From the NCBI GenBank assembly GCA_902557415.1, contig CACEAA010000003.1, forward strand, positions 17,698 through 81,697: 64,000 bases of DNA, in the 5' to 3' direction. This DNA is from an uncultured Pseudomonadota bacterium. GTDB taxonomy: Bacteria; Pseudomonadota; Gammaproteobacteria; Ga0077536. Within the stretch, counting starts at the first letter, position 1; every line of letters starts with the position of its first letter. The translations under genes and the position numbers were made by a program. Below, one piece after another: positions 41,710 to 50,539 of the stretch. Under the pieces are notes generated by a model. That model saw only the letters and a program-made list of their open reading frames with translations, was not told the DNA's origin and made no database searches.

Positions 41710-41832
41710 GTTTATATGCCCGATGGGCGCATAATATCGTTTCTGGGGAGTTATATTATTACGCCGAAAATTTTTAGCGTCTTGCTTCGCGATTGACATG
41801 TTGTAAACCACTCACTTTGAGAGAATGTATTT

Positions 41833-43266
41833 ATGAGCTATGGGATTTTATCGTTTGGTGCTTATGTGCCGGCATTACGATTGGATAGAAAAGCAATTTT
41901 TGGAGCAGTAGGCTGGGCCGCACCGAATCTTCGAGCATTGGCCTCAGGTGAGAGAACTGTGGCAAATTGGGACGAGGATTCTATAACGATGGCTGTTGAG
42001 GCCGGCCTAGATTGTCTTAATGATGTGAGTTCAATAGTTGATCACGTCAGTATGATTTCAACAACCTTTCCTTTTGCAGATCGGTCTAACAGTGGGTTGA
42101 TTGCGGATGCTCTCAATTTGGGTACTAATGTCGCAACTGAGGATCTAGCGGGAAGTCGTCGTGCTGCTACTAGTGGCCTCAGTCGTGCGCTTAAGACCGG
42201 GGCGTTAAGTAGCTTATTGATTGCAAGTGACTGCCGCGAAGCGAAGCCTGCTAGTGCGCAGGAAATGTCCTATGGTCATGGAAGCGGTGCATTACTCTTA
42301 GGCGAAGGTGAGCCAATTGCTGAATTTCTTGGCAGCGCATCAGAGCATGAGGACTTAGTTGATCAATATCGGTCTACCGGTAATGATTACGATTATAGTC
42401 TCGAAGAACGATGGGTGCGAGAAGAAGGTTGGTTGAAAATCGCTCCCACTGCTATGGCTAACGCGGCGACTGCCGCGAATGTAAAGCTCTCAGACATTGA
42501 CCACTTTGTGGTACATGGAGCGATAGGTGCTATGAAAGGTTTGGCTAAGACGATTAAAGTTGACCTTTCTCGTTTTGAAGATAACTTAGCGTCCGCTTGC
42601 GGGGATACTGGTGCCGCACATCCGTTTTTGATGCTCGCCAGCTCACTGGAGAAGGCCAGTCCTGGAGAGACTATCATGCTGGTTGGTTTTGGCCAGGGTG
42701 TTGATGCAGTTGTTGTCAAAACGACCAGCGCTCTCGTCGGTATGCGTGCTAAGAAAGGCCTTAAGAAATTTATGGAACGACGCCGGTTAACTGAGAATTA
42801 TACTTTCTATTTATCCCTTAGAGAGCGACTGGGTTTGGATTTTGGTCTGCGTGCGGAACGAGATAATAGGACTGCACTCTCTGCATACTATCGAAAGAGA
42901 CGAGATGTCAATTCGATGATTGGAGGACGATGCTCCAAATGTAACGCGCTTCAATATCCTCTGAGCATAGTATGCGTAAGTTGCGGGTCTAGCGGAACAC
43001 AAAGTGAAGAGACTTTATCTACTAAACTTGGCAGAGTTAAATCATTTACTGAGGATTGGCTAGCATACACTCCTTCTCCTCCTTGTATATATGGTAATGT
43101 AGAATTTGATGGGGGAGCGAATGTGATGCTCGAATTTACCGATTTCGAGTCTGGCAGTGTCTCGGTCGGAGATGAGGTTCGGCTAGTCTATAGAGTGAAG
43201 GATCGTGATGACAAGCGAAATTTTCATCGATATTTTTGGAAACCTGCGCCTTTAATAAGCGCGTAA
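41833..43266 (+). CDS. HMG-CoA-synthase-like thiolase-fold protein fused to DUF35 (zinc ribbon/OB)
   Basis: A 477-residue fusion. Residues 1-340 have the HMG-CoA-synthase-like thiolase fold (GILSFGAYVPALRLDR, the strand LLIASDCRE, GHGSGALLLGEG). Residues about 355-475 are DUF35: a zinc ribbon with C367-x2-C370-x10-C381-x2-C384, then an OB fold. At the nucleophile position of HMG-CoA synthase the sequence is GSRRAATSG (107-115), with no Cys. In archaea separate HMGCS, DUF35 and thiolase proteins form one channelling complex; here the first two are fused and the thiolase gene follows after 18 bases. It is therefore likely a thiolase partner, not an active synthase. Confidence 0.8.
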   Translation: MSYGILSFGAYVPALRLDRKAIFGAVGWAAPNLRALASGERTVANWDEDSITMAVEAGLDCLNDVSSIVDHVSMISTTFPFADRSNSGLIADALNLGTNVATEDLAGSRRAATSGLSRALKTGALSSLLIASDCREAKPASAQEMSYGHGSGALLLGEGEPIAEFLGSASEHEDLVDQYRSTGNDYDYSLEERWVREEGWLKIAPTAMANAATAANVKLSDIDHFVVHGAIGAMKGLAKTIKVDLSRFEDNLASACGDTGAAHPFLMLASSLEKASPGETIMLVGFGQGVDAVVVKTTSALVGMRAKKGLKKFMERRRLTENYTFYLSLRERLGLDFGLRAERDNRTALSAYYRKRRDVNSMIGGRCSKCNALQYPLSIVCVSCGSSGTQSEETLSTKLGRVKSFTEDWLAYTPSPPCIYGNVEFDGGANVMLEFTDFESGSVSVGDEVRLVYRVKDRDDKRNFHRYFWKPAPLISA

Positions 43267-43284
43267 ATCTAAAGGATTTTAGTT

Positions 43285-44487
43285 ATGGCTAAAGGTATTA
43301 AAGACAAAGTTGCAATTATTGGTATGGGCTGTACCCGCTTTGGCGAGAGATGGGACTGTGGACCGGAAGAGCTAATGGTTGAGGCGTTTTCAGAAGCGCT
43401 AAGTGATTCTGGCGTGGATCGGGAACAAATTGAGATGGCGTGGCTTGGATTATTTATGCAAGAGCAAAGTGCAGGTAAATCAGGATTACCCCTTAGTATG
43501 TCCCTTAGGTTACCTAACATTCCCGTCACGAGAGTGGAGAATATGTGCGCTACAGGTACAGAAGCATTGCGAGGTGCTGTCTATGCCGTCGCGGCGGGAG
43601 CATGTGATGTTGCCATGGCAGTCGGAGTGGAAAAATTAAAAGACACGGGTTATCCGGGACTTCCAGAACGTAGTAAAGGTACATTCGATGATCTCTGGCT
43701 ACCAAATGCAACGGCTCCTGGTGCTTTTGCTCAATTGGCAAGTGCATATCAGGCAAAGCACAAGTGCGACGCAAGGGACCTAAAAAGAGCAATGGCTCAC
43801 GTATCAGTGAAAAGTCACGCCAACGGTGTATTAAATCCAAAGGCACATTTGAGGAGGGAGATCACTGAGGAACAGGCGATGAACGCGCCGATGATTGCAG
43901 CGCCTTTGGGTTTATATGACTGCTGTGGTGTCAGTGACGGGGCGGCCTGTGCGATCGTCACAAGTGTCGAAAAAGCCAAGGAAATGGGTATAACGGATAT
44001 GGTTACCGTTAAGGCTATGCAGTTAGCTCCCAGTAATGGGTTTGAAATGTCTACGACTGGCTGGGATGGAAGCTACCTCGAGACTACACGAATTGCGGCC
44101 GGACGTGCCTACCAAGAAGCTGGAATCAAAAATCCTGATAAAGAGCTCAATATGACTGAGGTGCATGATTGTTTTTCAGTGACGGAACTTGTGGTGATGG
44201 AAGACCTAGGCTTGTGTGACGAAGGGCAGGGTATAAGCGCAGTTTTAGACGGGAAGTTTGACAAAGATGGACAAGTGCCGTGCCAAATTGATGGGGGGCT
44301 TAAATGCTTTGGGCATCCCATCGGGGCGAGTGGTTTGCGAATGGCGTATGAAATATATTTGCAACTGCAAGGGCGAGCTGGCGAACGACAGTTAAATAGC
44401 CCAACTATGGGACTGACTCATAATTTAGGTGGACACCCCTTTCGTAATGTAGCTAGCGTGTCGGTTTTTGGACTGCATGCTGCTTAA
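43285..44487 (+). CDS. Thiolase (SCP-x type acyl-CoA acyltransferase)
   Basis: A 400-residue thiolase. The acyl-accepting Cys88 is in VENMCATGTEALRGA. The catalytic His in EVHDCFSVTEL is near 294 and GHPIGASG near 345. The long SCP-x-type linker (SKGTFDDLWLPNATAPGAFAQ) replaces the loop domain of degradative thiolases. Such enzymes often act on branched or sterol-like 3-ketoacyl-CoA and need a DUF35 partner, which here is fused to the preceding gene. AAAGGA ribosome site. It would carry out the thiolytic cleavage of the pathway whose dehydrogenase (44526) and synthetase (45693) follow. Confidence 0.88.
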   Translation: MAKGIKDKVAIIGMGCTRFGERWDCGPEELMVEAFSEALSDSGVDREQIEMAWLGLFMQEQSAGKSGLPLSMSLRLPNIPVTRVENMCATGTEALRGAVYAVAAGACDVAMAVGVEKLKDTGYPGLPERSKGTFDDLWLPNATAPGAFAQLASAYQAKHKCDARDLKRAMAHVSVKSHANGVLNPKAHLRREITEEQAMNAPMIAAPLGLYDCCGVSDGAACAIVTSVEKAKEMGITDMVTVKAMQLAPSNGFEMSTTGWDGSYLETTRIAAGRAYQEAGIKNPDKELNMTEVHDCFSVTELVVMEDLGLCDEGQGISAVLDGKFDKDGQVPCQIDGGLKCFGHPIGASGLRMAYEIYLQLQGRAGERQLNSPTMGLTHNLGGHPFRNVASVSVFGLHAA

Positions 44488-44525
44488 TGATTTACAAATA
44501 AAATTGCTTTAGCTGGAGAGAGAAT

Positions 44526-45671
44526 ATGAACGCTTACAGATCACCTTGGATGACCGAAGACCACGATATGTATCGAGATGGCGTTCGTAAGTTTCTCGAG
44601 TCTGAATTTTTGCCACAAAGGGAACATTGGGTTGAGCAAGGTTATCCTGAAAAAGAATATTGGAAAAAAGCAGGTGAAATGGGTCTTCTTTGTCCTGATG
44701 TTCCGGCTGAGTATGGTGGTGGCGGCGGGGATTTCGGCTTTGACGTGATTACTTACGAAGAATTGTTGAGGCTATGTATTTCAAGTTTCGGTAACGGGAT
44801 ACAGAGCATAGTTGCTCATTATATCGTGAAATATGGGACCGAAGAACAAAAGCATCGCTGGTTGCCAGGTATGGCGTCAGGCGATGTTATTACATCTATT
44901 GCGATGACTGAGCCCGGGACCGGTTCGGATCTGCAGTCGATCACAACCAAGGCGGTAAGAGACGGCGACGAGTATGTACTTAACGGTTCTAAAATATTTA
45001 TCACGAATGGCTACAATGCGAATTTAGTTTGCGTGGTGTGTAAGACAGATCCGAACGAGGGTGCTAAGGGGGTTTCTCTCCTAATGTGTGAAGTTGATGA
45101 CTTGAAAGGTTTTAGCCGGAATAAACCGCTTAAAAAAGTGGGAATGAAAGGCCAAGATACGTGTGAATTATTCTTTGACGATTGCCGTATTCCTATTGAA
45201 AATATTTTGGGTGGCGAGGAAGGACAAGGCTTCTATCAGTTAATGGCGCAGTTGCCGCGGGAGCGACTAATTATTGGGGTGGGAGCTATTGCTGCTGTAG
45301 AAGCGGTACTTGAGCAGACCATCGAGTACACCAAAGAGCGTAAGGCGTTCAAAAAGTCTTTAATGGATTTTCAAAACACTAAGTTCAAACTGGCAGAGAT
45401 AGCTACCGAGGCAAAAATTTCTAGAGTTTTTATTGATTACTGTATTGGTGAGCTAAATGAGGATCGTTTAGATAACGAAACCGCGTCGATGGCTAAATGG
45501 TGGTGCTCGGAGAAGCAATTTGAAGCCGCGCATCAATGTCTTCAACTGCATGGTGGTTATGGCTATATGATGGAATACCCCGTCGCACATTATTTTGCTG
45601 ATAGTCGTGTGCAAATGATCTACGGCGGCTCCAACGAGATTATGAAGGAGCTTATTTCTCGCTCTCTTTAG
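44526..45671 (+). CDS. Acyl-CoA dehydrogenase
   Basis: A 381-residue acyl-CoA dehydrogenase. It has AMTEPGTGSDLQSITTKA (about 131-148), NGSKIFITNGYNANLV, KVGMKGQDTCEL, and the C-terminal LHGGYGYMMEY and IYGGSNEIMKE. The MCAD-position Glu is Gly (YGGSN); instead Glu is present in PRERLIIGVGAI near 248, the position used by isovaleryl- and long-chain enzymes, which is normal for this branch. It produces an enoyl-CoA and reduces ETF. GGAGAGA site before ATG. It belongs to the thiolase/synthetase operon. Confidence 0.92.
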   Translation: MNAYRSPWMTEDHDMYRDGVRKFLESEFLPQREHWVEQGYPEKEYWKKAGEMGLLCPDVPAEYGGGGGDFGFDVITYEELLRLCISSFGNGIQSIVAHYIVKYGTEEQKHRWLPGMASGDVITSIAMTEPGTGSDLQSITTKAVRDGDEYVLNGSKIFITNGYNANLVCVVCKTDPNEGAKGVSLLMCEVDDLKGFSRNKPLKKVGMKGQDTCELFFDDCRIPIENILGGEEGQGFYQLMAQLPRERLIIGVGAIAAVEAVLEQTIEYTKERKAFKKSLMDFQNTKFKLAEIATEAKISRVFIDYCIGELNEDRLDNETASMAKWWCSEKQFEAAHQCLQLHGGYGYMMEYPVAHYFADSRVQMIYGGSNEIMKELISRSL

Positions 45672-45692
45672 TGGCGTAAGAGTTTAAAAGAT

Positions 45693-47201
45693 ATGAGCGA
45701 AAGCGAGAATCTGTACGCACGTTTTCGTGAGCAATTCCAGATGGAAAGTCGCGCCCTTGTGTGTGAAGGAGAAGAGTTTACTTATAACGATGTTGATAAG
45801 ATTACAGGAACCGTAGCCTCTACCCTTACAGATTTTGGTTTGACTAAAGGTGATCTAATATCAGTCATAGGAGGGAAGTCTCTTAATTTTCTTTGGCTCT
45901 ATCTGGGATGCTTACGAGTTGGTTGTATTTTTCATCCGTTAAATCCTGCATACACGCCGTCTGAGATTCAATTCTTTCTAAGAGACGCAAAGCCTAAATT
46001 AATAGTTTCATCCCACGATTTGCTTAGTAAATTTGATGGCATCGACCGAAAAAAAAATACTGAGATATTGCCTTTAGATGGTCGCGACGGGGACAGACTT
46101 TTTCGGCCTCGCTCAGAGCACTACAGATCATTTGAAACGGTAAAGATGCGTGGGGATGACACGGCGGCACTCTTGTATTCTTCAGGTACTACTGGTGACC
46201 CTAAAGGTATTCGGTTAACTCATGGAAACCTTTTTAGCAACGCCAGTACATTAAAGGATCTGTGGGAGTTTGATTCAAGCGATACCGTACTTCATGTTCT
46301 GCCCGTATTTCATGTGCATGGGCTATTCATATTGCTGGGGCCCTCATTGCTGAGCAGCTGTCAGATTAAATACGCGCTCGCTTTTGATGTAAAAGAAGTA
46401 ATTACCGAGTTGGCTGATAGCACCGTGATGGCAGGCGTGCCAACATATTATTCTCGCTTACTGGCCGATCCTACTTTCAGTGCTAATTGTTGCAGGTCTG
46501 TTCGAGTGTTTATTTCTGGATCAGCACCTTTGTCCGAGAAATTGTTCTCACGGTTTAAGGCTCGCACCGGTAAATCGGTGTTGGAGCGATACGGTATGAC
46601 TGAGACAGGGGTCAACACCTCAAATCCTATCAATGGTAATCGAATAGCTGGCTCAGTTGGTCAGGTACTTCCCGGTGTGAAACTCCGCATCTCAAGTATT
46701 AATAAGGCAGATGGTGGTGCCAATAGAATAGGGTCTATTGAAGTTAAGGGTGAGAATGTGTTTCCCGAATATTGGAATCTGCCAGAAAAAACCTCCGAGG
46801 CCTTCACAAAAGATGGTTGGTTCATTACTGGTGATCAAGGCTACTTGGATGACGACGAGTACCTTTATATATCGGGTCGCTCAAAGGACATGATTATAAG
46901 CGGTGGGTTAAATGTATATCCTAAGGAAGTTGAAAAAGAGATTGAACAAGATGACCTCGTATTAGAAGCTGCTGTGTTTGGTGTGGAGCATTCTGACTTC
47001 GGTGAAGCTGTTGTTGCGGCGGTCGTGACGACTAACGAGAAAGAATTATGTCAAGAGACTCTGCTTGACACTTTGTCTGACAAGTTAGCAAAATACAAAC
47101 TTCCAAAAGCGATAGTGACGCTCGATGAACTGCCGCGAAATGCTATGGGGAAAATTCAGAAAACGGTATTACGGAAAAAGTACAAGGATTTATTTTTGTG
47201 A
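45693..47201 (+). CDS. AMP-forming acyl-CoA synthetase
   Basis: A 502-residue adenylate-forming enzyme. The A3 phosphate loop LLYSSGTTGDPKGI is at about 155-168, with HVLPVFHVHGLF (about 201), YGMTETGVNTSNP (about 299), the hinge WFITGDQGYLDDDEYLYISGR (about 373-393; hinge Asp/Arg) and the C-terminal catalytic Lys in RNAMGKIQKT. The YGMTETG and MAGVPTYYSRLL features recall malonyl-CoA/methylmalonyl-CoA synthetases, so a dicarboxylic or short branched acid may be the substrate. It makes acyl-CoA from acid, ATP and CoA in the cytoplasm. The Shine-Dalgarno is weak (21 bases after the dehydrogenase), so coupling is likely. Confidence 0.9.
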   Translation: MSESENLYARFREQFQMESRALVCEGEEFTYNDVDKITGTVASTLTDFGLTKGDLISVIGGKSLNFLWLYLGCLRVGCIFHPLNPAYTPSEIQFFLRDAKPKLIVSSHDLLSKFDGIDRKKNTEILPLDGRDGDRLFRPRSEHYRSFETVKMRGDDTAALLYSSGTTGDPKGIRLTHGNLFSNASTLKDLWEFDSSDTVLHVLPVFHVHGLFILLGPSLLSSCQIKYALAFDVKEVITELADSTVMAGVPTYYSRLLADPTFSANCCRSVRVFISGSAPLSEKLFSRFKARTGKSVLERYGMTETGVNTSNPINGNRIAGSVGQVLPGVKLRISSINKADGGANRIGSIEVKGENVFPEYWNLPEKTSEAFTKDGWFITGDQGYLDDDEYLYISGRSKDMIISGGLNVYPKEVEKEIEQDDLVLEAAVFGVEHSDFGEAVVAAVVTTNEKELCQETLLDTLSDKLAKYKLPKAIVTLDELPRNAMGKIQKTVLRKKYKDLFL

Positions 47202-47274
47202 TAGGTAATTAATTGACCGTGGTTGACACGACTTTGTTAAAGGTACGATTTAGTTGATAAATAGGAGAGGCACG

Positions 47275-47730
47275 ATGGCAGGATTGTTTTACGAAGAATT
47301 TAGTGTTGGTCAAAAATTTGAACACGCTATTACCCGCACCATAACTGAGACTGATAATGTGTTGTTTACAACTATGACTCACAATCCAGCTAAACTGCAC
47401 TTAGACGATGAGTACTGCAGAGAGCATACTGAGTTCGGGCAAAGAATAGTCAACAGCTGTTTTACACTGTCTTTAATGGTAGGTATTACTGTGTATGATA
47501 CAACTCTGGGAACGGCGGTCGCTAATTTAGGTTGGGATGAAGTTCGTTTTCCTAAGCCCTGCTTTCATGGCGATACCATTCGCGTTGAAACTGAGATCTT
47601 GGAGAAACGCGATAGTAAATCGAGACCGAACAATGGCATCGTGCTATTTGCGCATAGCGCCTTCAATCAAAACGATGATCTAGTTGCCTATTGCAAAAGA
47701 TCTGGCCTCATTCTAAGGAAACCTTCGTAA
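47275..47730 (+). CDS. Mesaconyl/itaconyl-CoA hydratase-like MaoC protein
   Basis: Start set at ATG 47275, after AGGAGAG; the frame opens seven codons earlier. The 151-residue single-hotdog protein carries the branch-specific pattern LFTTMTHNPAKLHLDDEY (about 30-47), FGQRIVNS and VANLGWDEVRFPKPCFHGDT (about 83-102), the pattern I know from mesaconyl-CoA hydratases and RipB/Ich-type itaconyl-CoA hydratases. The Asp of ordinary MaoC hydratases is replaced here by His (THNP), as is usual in this branch. Its stop codon overlaps the start of the CitE-like lyase (TAATG), so the two proteins are made together and probably act in sequence. Confidence 0.85.
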   Translation: MAGLFYEEFSVGQKFEHAITRTITETDNVLFTTMTHNPAKLHLDDEYCREHTEFGQRIVNSCFTLSLMVGITVYDTTLGTAVANLGWDEVRFPKPCFHGDTIRVETEILEKRDSKSRPNNGIVLFAHSAFNQNDDLVAYCKRSGLILRKPS

Positions 47731-48608
47731 TGTTGCGTTCATTATTGTTTGCTCCTGGTGATAGTGAAAAGAAAATGCTTAAGGCTTCAGCAATCGGAGC
47801 TGATTGCGTCATTCTAGATTTAGAAGATTCGGTTGCAGAAGCTCGTAAACCATTAGCGAGGGAAATGGTCAGAGACTTTTTAAAGGCTAAGACTGATTCA
47901 AGCGTTAAATTCTACGTAAGAGTTAATCCGTTAGATTCTGGAATGATTTTAAACGATCTTGCGACCGTGATTCCCGCTGCGCCAGACGGTGTTGTCTTTC
48001 CCAAATCAAACGGATTAGACGATGTTATTTGTGTGTCGCATTATATGGATGTATTAGAGGCGGAGCACGGGATCGCTCAGAGTTCTATAGCAATGTTACC
48101 CCTTATCTCGGAGACAGCAGCTGCTATCTTTACCATGGGTCAGTATGTTGATAGTCCTAAGCGTGTCTCAAGCCTAACTTGGGGAGCAGAGGATTTAGGA
48201 GCGGCAGTAGGCGCCAGTGCGAATACGCTACCAAATAAAGATTGGACAGCGCCTTATCAAATGACCAGATCGCTTTGCTTATTTGCGGCCCACGCCGCGC
48301 AAGTGCAAGCTATCGATACCGTTATGGCAGATTTTAGGGATTTAGATCAGTTGCGACTTGTGTGTGATGATGCCCGTCGTGACGGATTTACTGGGAAAAT
48401 TTGCATTCATCCTGCCCAAGTTGAGGTTATCAATAAAGCATTCTCTCCCAGCCCTGAGGAATTGTCTCACGCTAAGGCAGTTATTGAGGCCTTCAAGAAT
48501 AACCCTGAGGCGGGTACATTGCAGATTGATGGAAAGATGATAGATAAACCACATCTTGTGCTGGCCGAGCGCGTTACAGCGCTTGCGGAGCAAATTAAAA
48601 GTAGATAG
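47730..48608 (+). CDS. CitE/HpcH-type CoA-ester lyase (citramalyl- or malyl-CoA lyase-like)
   Basis: Start at ATG 47730, overlapping the previous stop; the frame is open further up within the hydratase gene. The 292-residue TIM-barrel protein has RSLLFAPGDSEKKM (2-15), ADCVILDLEDSVAEARK (about 23-39, with the Glu/Asp metal ligands), RVNPLDSG near 64, PKSNG near 89, LISETAAAI near 128 and TWGAEDLGAAVGA near 150. It cleaves a 3-hydroxy-dicarboxyl-CoA such as citramalyl-CoA to pyruvate and acetyl-CoA, or beta-methylmalyl-CoA to glyoxylate and propionyl-CoA. With the upstream hydratase it makes a compact C5-dicarboxylate pathway. Confidence 0.87.
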   Translation: MLRSLLFAPGDSEKKMLKASAIGADCVILDLEDSVAEARKPLAREMVRDFLKAKTDSSVKFYVRVNPLDSGMILNDLATVIPAAPDGVVFPKSNGLDDVICVSHYMDVLEAEHGIAQSSIAMLPLISETAAAIFTMGQYVDSPKRVSSLTWGAEDLGAAVGASANTLPNKDWTAPYQMTRSLCLFAAHAAQVQAIDTVMADFRDLDQLRLVCDDARRDGFTGKICIHPAQVEVINKAFSPSPEELSHAKAVIEAFKNNPEAGTLQIDGKMIDKPHLVLAERVTALAEQIKSR

Positions 48609-48727
48609 GGGTATTTAAATTTCCCTTACTGCTCGATAGATATTGCTTGTCGGTCGAAATGCTTAGCGATGTCTCTGACTCATGTTATTTGCCGCGGTGC
48701 ATAACTTGAATAAAAAAGGATAGATCT

Positions 48728-49606
48728 ATGAATGAATGGACGGCAAAGAAGAAATTTGTTGAAGTGAATGGCAGTCGCATGGCCTACGTCGAGATGGGAG
48801 AAGGTCGACCAATTATTTTCCAGCATGGCAACCCCACATCTTCCTACCTATGGAGAAATATCATGCCAAAATTAGCCCATCTAGGACGATGCATTGCGAT
48901 TGACTTGATCGGTATGGGTGACTCTGAAAAACTAACCCCTTCTGGTCCCGATCGATATACATTCGTTGAACATCGAGACTACTTACATGGTGCTTTAGAC
49001 GCGTTAGACGTCAAGCAGGATGTTATATGGGTTATTCATGATTGGGGAAGTGCACTGGGCTTTGATCACATTGCACAGTATCCTGGGCGTGTCTCAGGCG
49101 TGTGTTATATGGAGGCTATTGTCTGTCCATTGACCTGGGATGTTTGGCCTGAGTCTGCGCGAGAAATTTTTCAGACCTTTAGGAGCAGTGCTGGTGAAGA
49201 GGTAGTTTTGGAGAAAAATGTTTTTGTTAAAAAAGTTTTACCCGCGTCTATTCTTAGACAGCTTGAAGCTGATGAAATGGAGGCCTATATAGAGCCTTTC
49301 AAGAATGCTGGAGAAGATCGCCGACCCACACTGACTTGGCCACGTCAAATTCCGCTTGAGAGCGAACCGAAAGAAGTTTGCGACATTGTAGAGAATTATG
49401 GCGAATTTTTAAGCCAGAGTAATATACCGAAACTTTTCATCGATGCTGATCCGGGGATGATATTAAGCGGACTTCCTCGGGACTACGCCCGGACATGGCC
49501 AAATCAGCAAGAGGTTAAAGTAAAAGGACTTCACTTTATTCAGGAAGACTCCCCTGCAGAAATCGCTGATGCAATAGAGAAATGGATTCACACCGAGGGC
49601 ATTTAG
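48728..49606 (+). CDS. dhaA: Haloalkane dehalogenase (HLD-II, DhaA-like)
   Basis: A 292-residue alpha/beta-hydrolase-fold dehalogenase with every catalytic residue in place. The nucleophile is Asp105 in IHDWGSALGF with the halide-binding Trp106, the acid Glu129 is in YMEAIVCP, the base His269 is in GLHFIQED, and the second halide ligand is Asn35 in HGNPTSSYLW. This pentad is the HLD-II (DhaA/DmbA) pattern. It hydrolyses carbon-halogen bonds of haloalkanes to alcohols without cofactors. Ribosome site AAAGGATAG. It is separated by 119 bases from the CitE-like gene and has its own terminator. Halogenated natural products of the sea are plausible substrates. Confidence 0.9.
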   Translation: MNEWTAKKKFVEVNGSRMAYVEMGEGRPIIFQHGNPTSSYLWRNIMPKLAHLGRCIAIDLIGMGDSEKLTPSGPDRYTFVEHRDYLHGALDALDVKQDVIWVIHDWGSALGFDHIAQYPGRVSGVCYMEAIVCPLTWDVWPESAREIFQTFRSSAGEEVVLEKNVFVKKVLPASILRQLEADEMEAYIEPFKNAGEDRRPTLTWPRQIPLESEPKEVCDIVENYGEFLSQSNIPKLFIDADPGMILSGLPRDYARTWPNQQEVKVKGLHFIQEDSPAEIADAIEKWIHTEGI

Positions 49607-49617
49607 CCCTATTTTTT
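49596..49617 (+). terminator. Short Rho-independent terminator over the dhaA stop codon
   Basis: Five-base GC-rich stem AGGGC/GCCCT with a five-base loop that contains the stop codon, followed by A and six T residues (49612-49617). The stem is short, but the T-run and position are right. Confidence 0.5.
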
Positions 49618-49672
49618 CGTCCTATCGAAGGGAACAATAGAAAATTTATTATATGACGAGTGGTATTTAACA

Positions 49673-50491
49673 ATGAGCGTGCAAACTGATACTAGTTCTA
49701 AAGTTACAAATGCAACTTTGAAGCTTATGAAAGAAGGTGGGGAGAAAATTGCCGCGATGACGGCTTACGATGCAGCCTTCGCAATGGTTTTGGATCAAGC
49801 GGGTGTAGATTTTGTTTTAGTTGGAGATTCTGTGGGGATGGTTGTTCAGGGACGAGAGACAACTATTCCAGTGACCGTAGACGAGATAATTTACCATACC
49901 CAGCTCGTATCAAGAGGACTGTCTCGTGCTTTGTTGATGTCCGATATGCCTTTTATGAGCTACTCTTCCCCTCATGATTGTTTAAGTAATGCTGCCAGGA
50001 TTATGAAAGAGGGTGGGGCGGCGATGGTTAAGCTTGAATGGGGTGAATTAGAAATTGATATGGTTAGGCGGTTGACCGAATGCGGCGTGCCTGTTTGCGC
50101 GCATCTTGGTTTAACTCCTCAAGCCATTCATAAGTACGGTGGTTACAAAGTACAAGGTCGGGAGGCCGCGGCAGCGGATAAAATGCTAGAGGATGCGGCG
50201 GCTTTGGAGGTTGCAGGTGCAGACCTGCTTTTGTTGGAGTGCGTCCCGACTGCACTAGCACGGCAGATCACTGAGAACGCGAAGGTTCCTGTTATTGGTA
50301 TTGGGGCGGGACCGGATGTAGACGGTCAGATTTTGGTACTGTATGACGTACTCGATATAGCTCCTGGTAAGCGTACACGATTTTCGAAGAATTATATGGA
50401 AGGTTCGAACTCCATTCAGAATGCAGTAGGTAAGTATATCAGCGAAGTGAAAGACGGCGCTTTCCCTACTGAAGCCTATTCTTTTAATTAG
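49673..50491 (+). CDS. panB: 3-methyl-2-oxobutanoate hydroxymethyltransferase PanB
   Basis: A 272-residue PanB. TAYDAAFAMVLDQAGVDFVL (about 25-44), VGDSVGMVVQGRETT with the Mg-binding Asp (46-60), HLGLTPQAIHKYGGYKVQGR (about 143-162), LLECVPTALA and GIGAGPDVDGQILV form the full set of family motifs. It transfers a hydroxymethyl group from methylene-tetrahydrofolate to 2-oxoisovalerate to make ketopantoate for pantothenate and CoA. Its partner panC is not adjacent and the Shine-Dalgarno is weak. Its setting among CoA-dependent branched-chain genes is thematically fitting, but it may simply be housekeeping. Confidence 0.93.
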   Translation: MSVQTDTSSKVTNATLKLMKEGGEKIAAMTAYDAAFAMVLDQAGVDFVLVGDSVGMVVQGRETTIPVTVDEIIYHTQLVSRGLSRALLMSDMPFMSYSSPHDCLSNAARIMKEGGAAMVKLEWGELEIDMVRRLTECGVPVCAHLGLTPQAIHKYGGYKVQGREAAAADKMLEDAAALEVAGADLLLLECVPTALARQITENAKVPVIGIGAGPDVDGQILVLYDVLDIAPGKRTRFSKNYMEGSNSIQNAVGKYISEVKDGAFPTEAYSFN

Positions 50492-50539
50492 AATTAACAT
50501 TATATAGTGATTTTAAAATACTGATAATATTATATTTAT

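Noticed and set aside
41793..41832. TTGACA hexamer as a promoter for the HMGCS/DUF35 gene
   Set aside because: A matching -10 hexamer at 16-18 bases distance is lacking.
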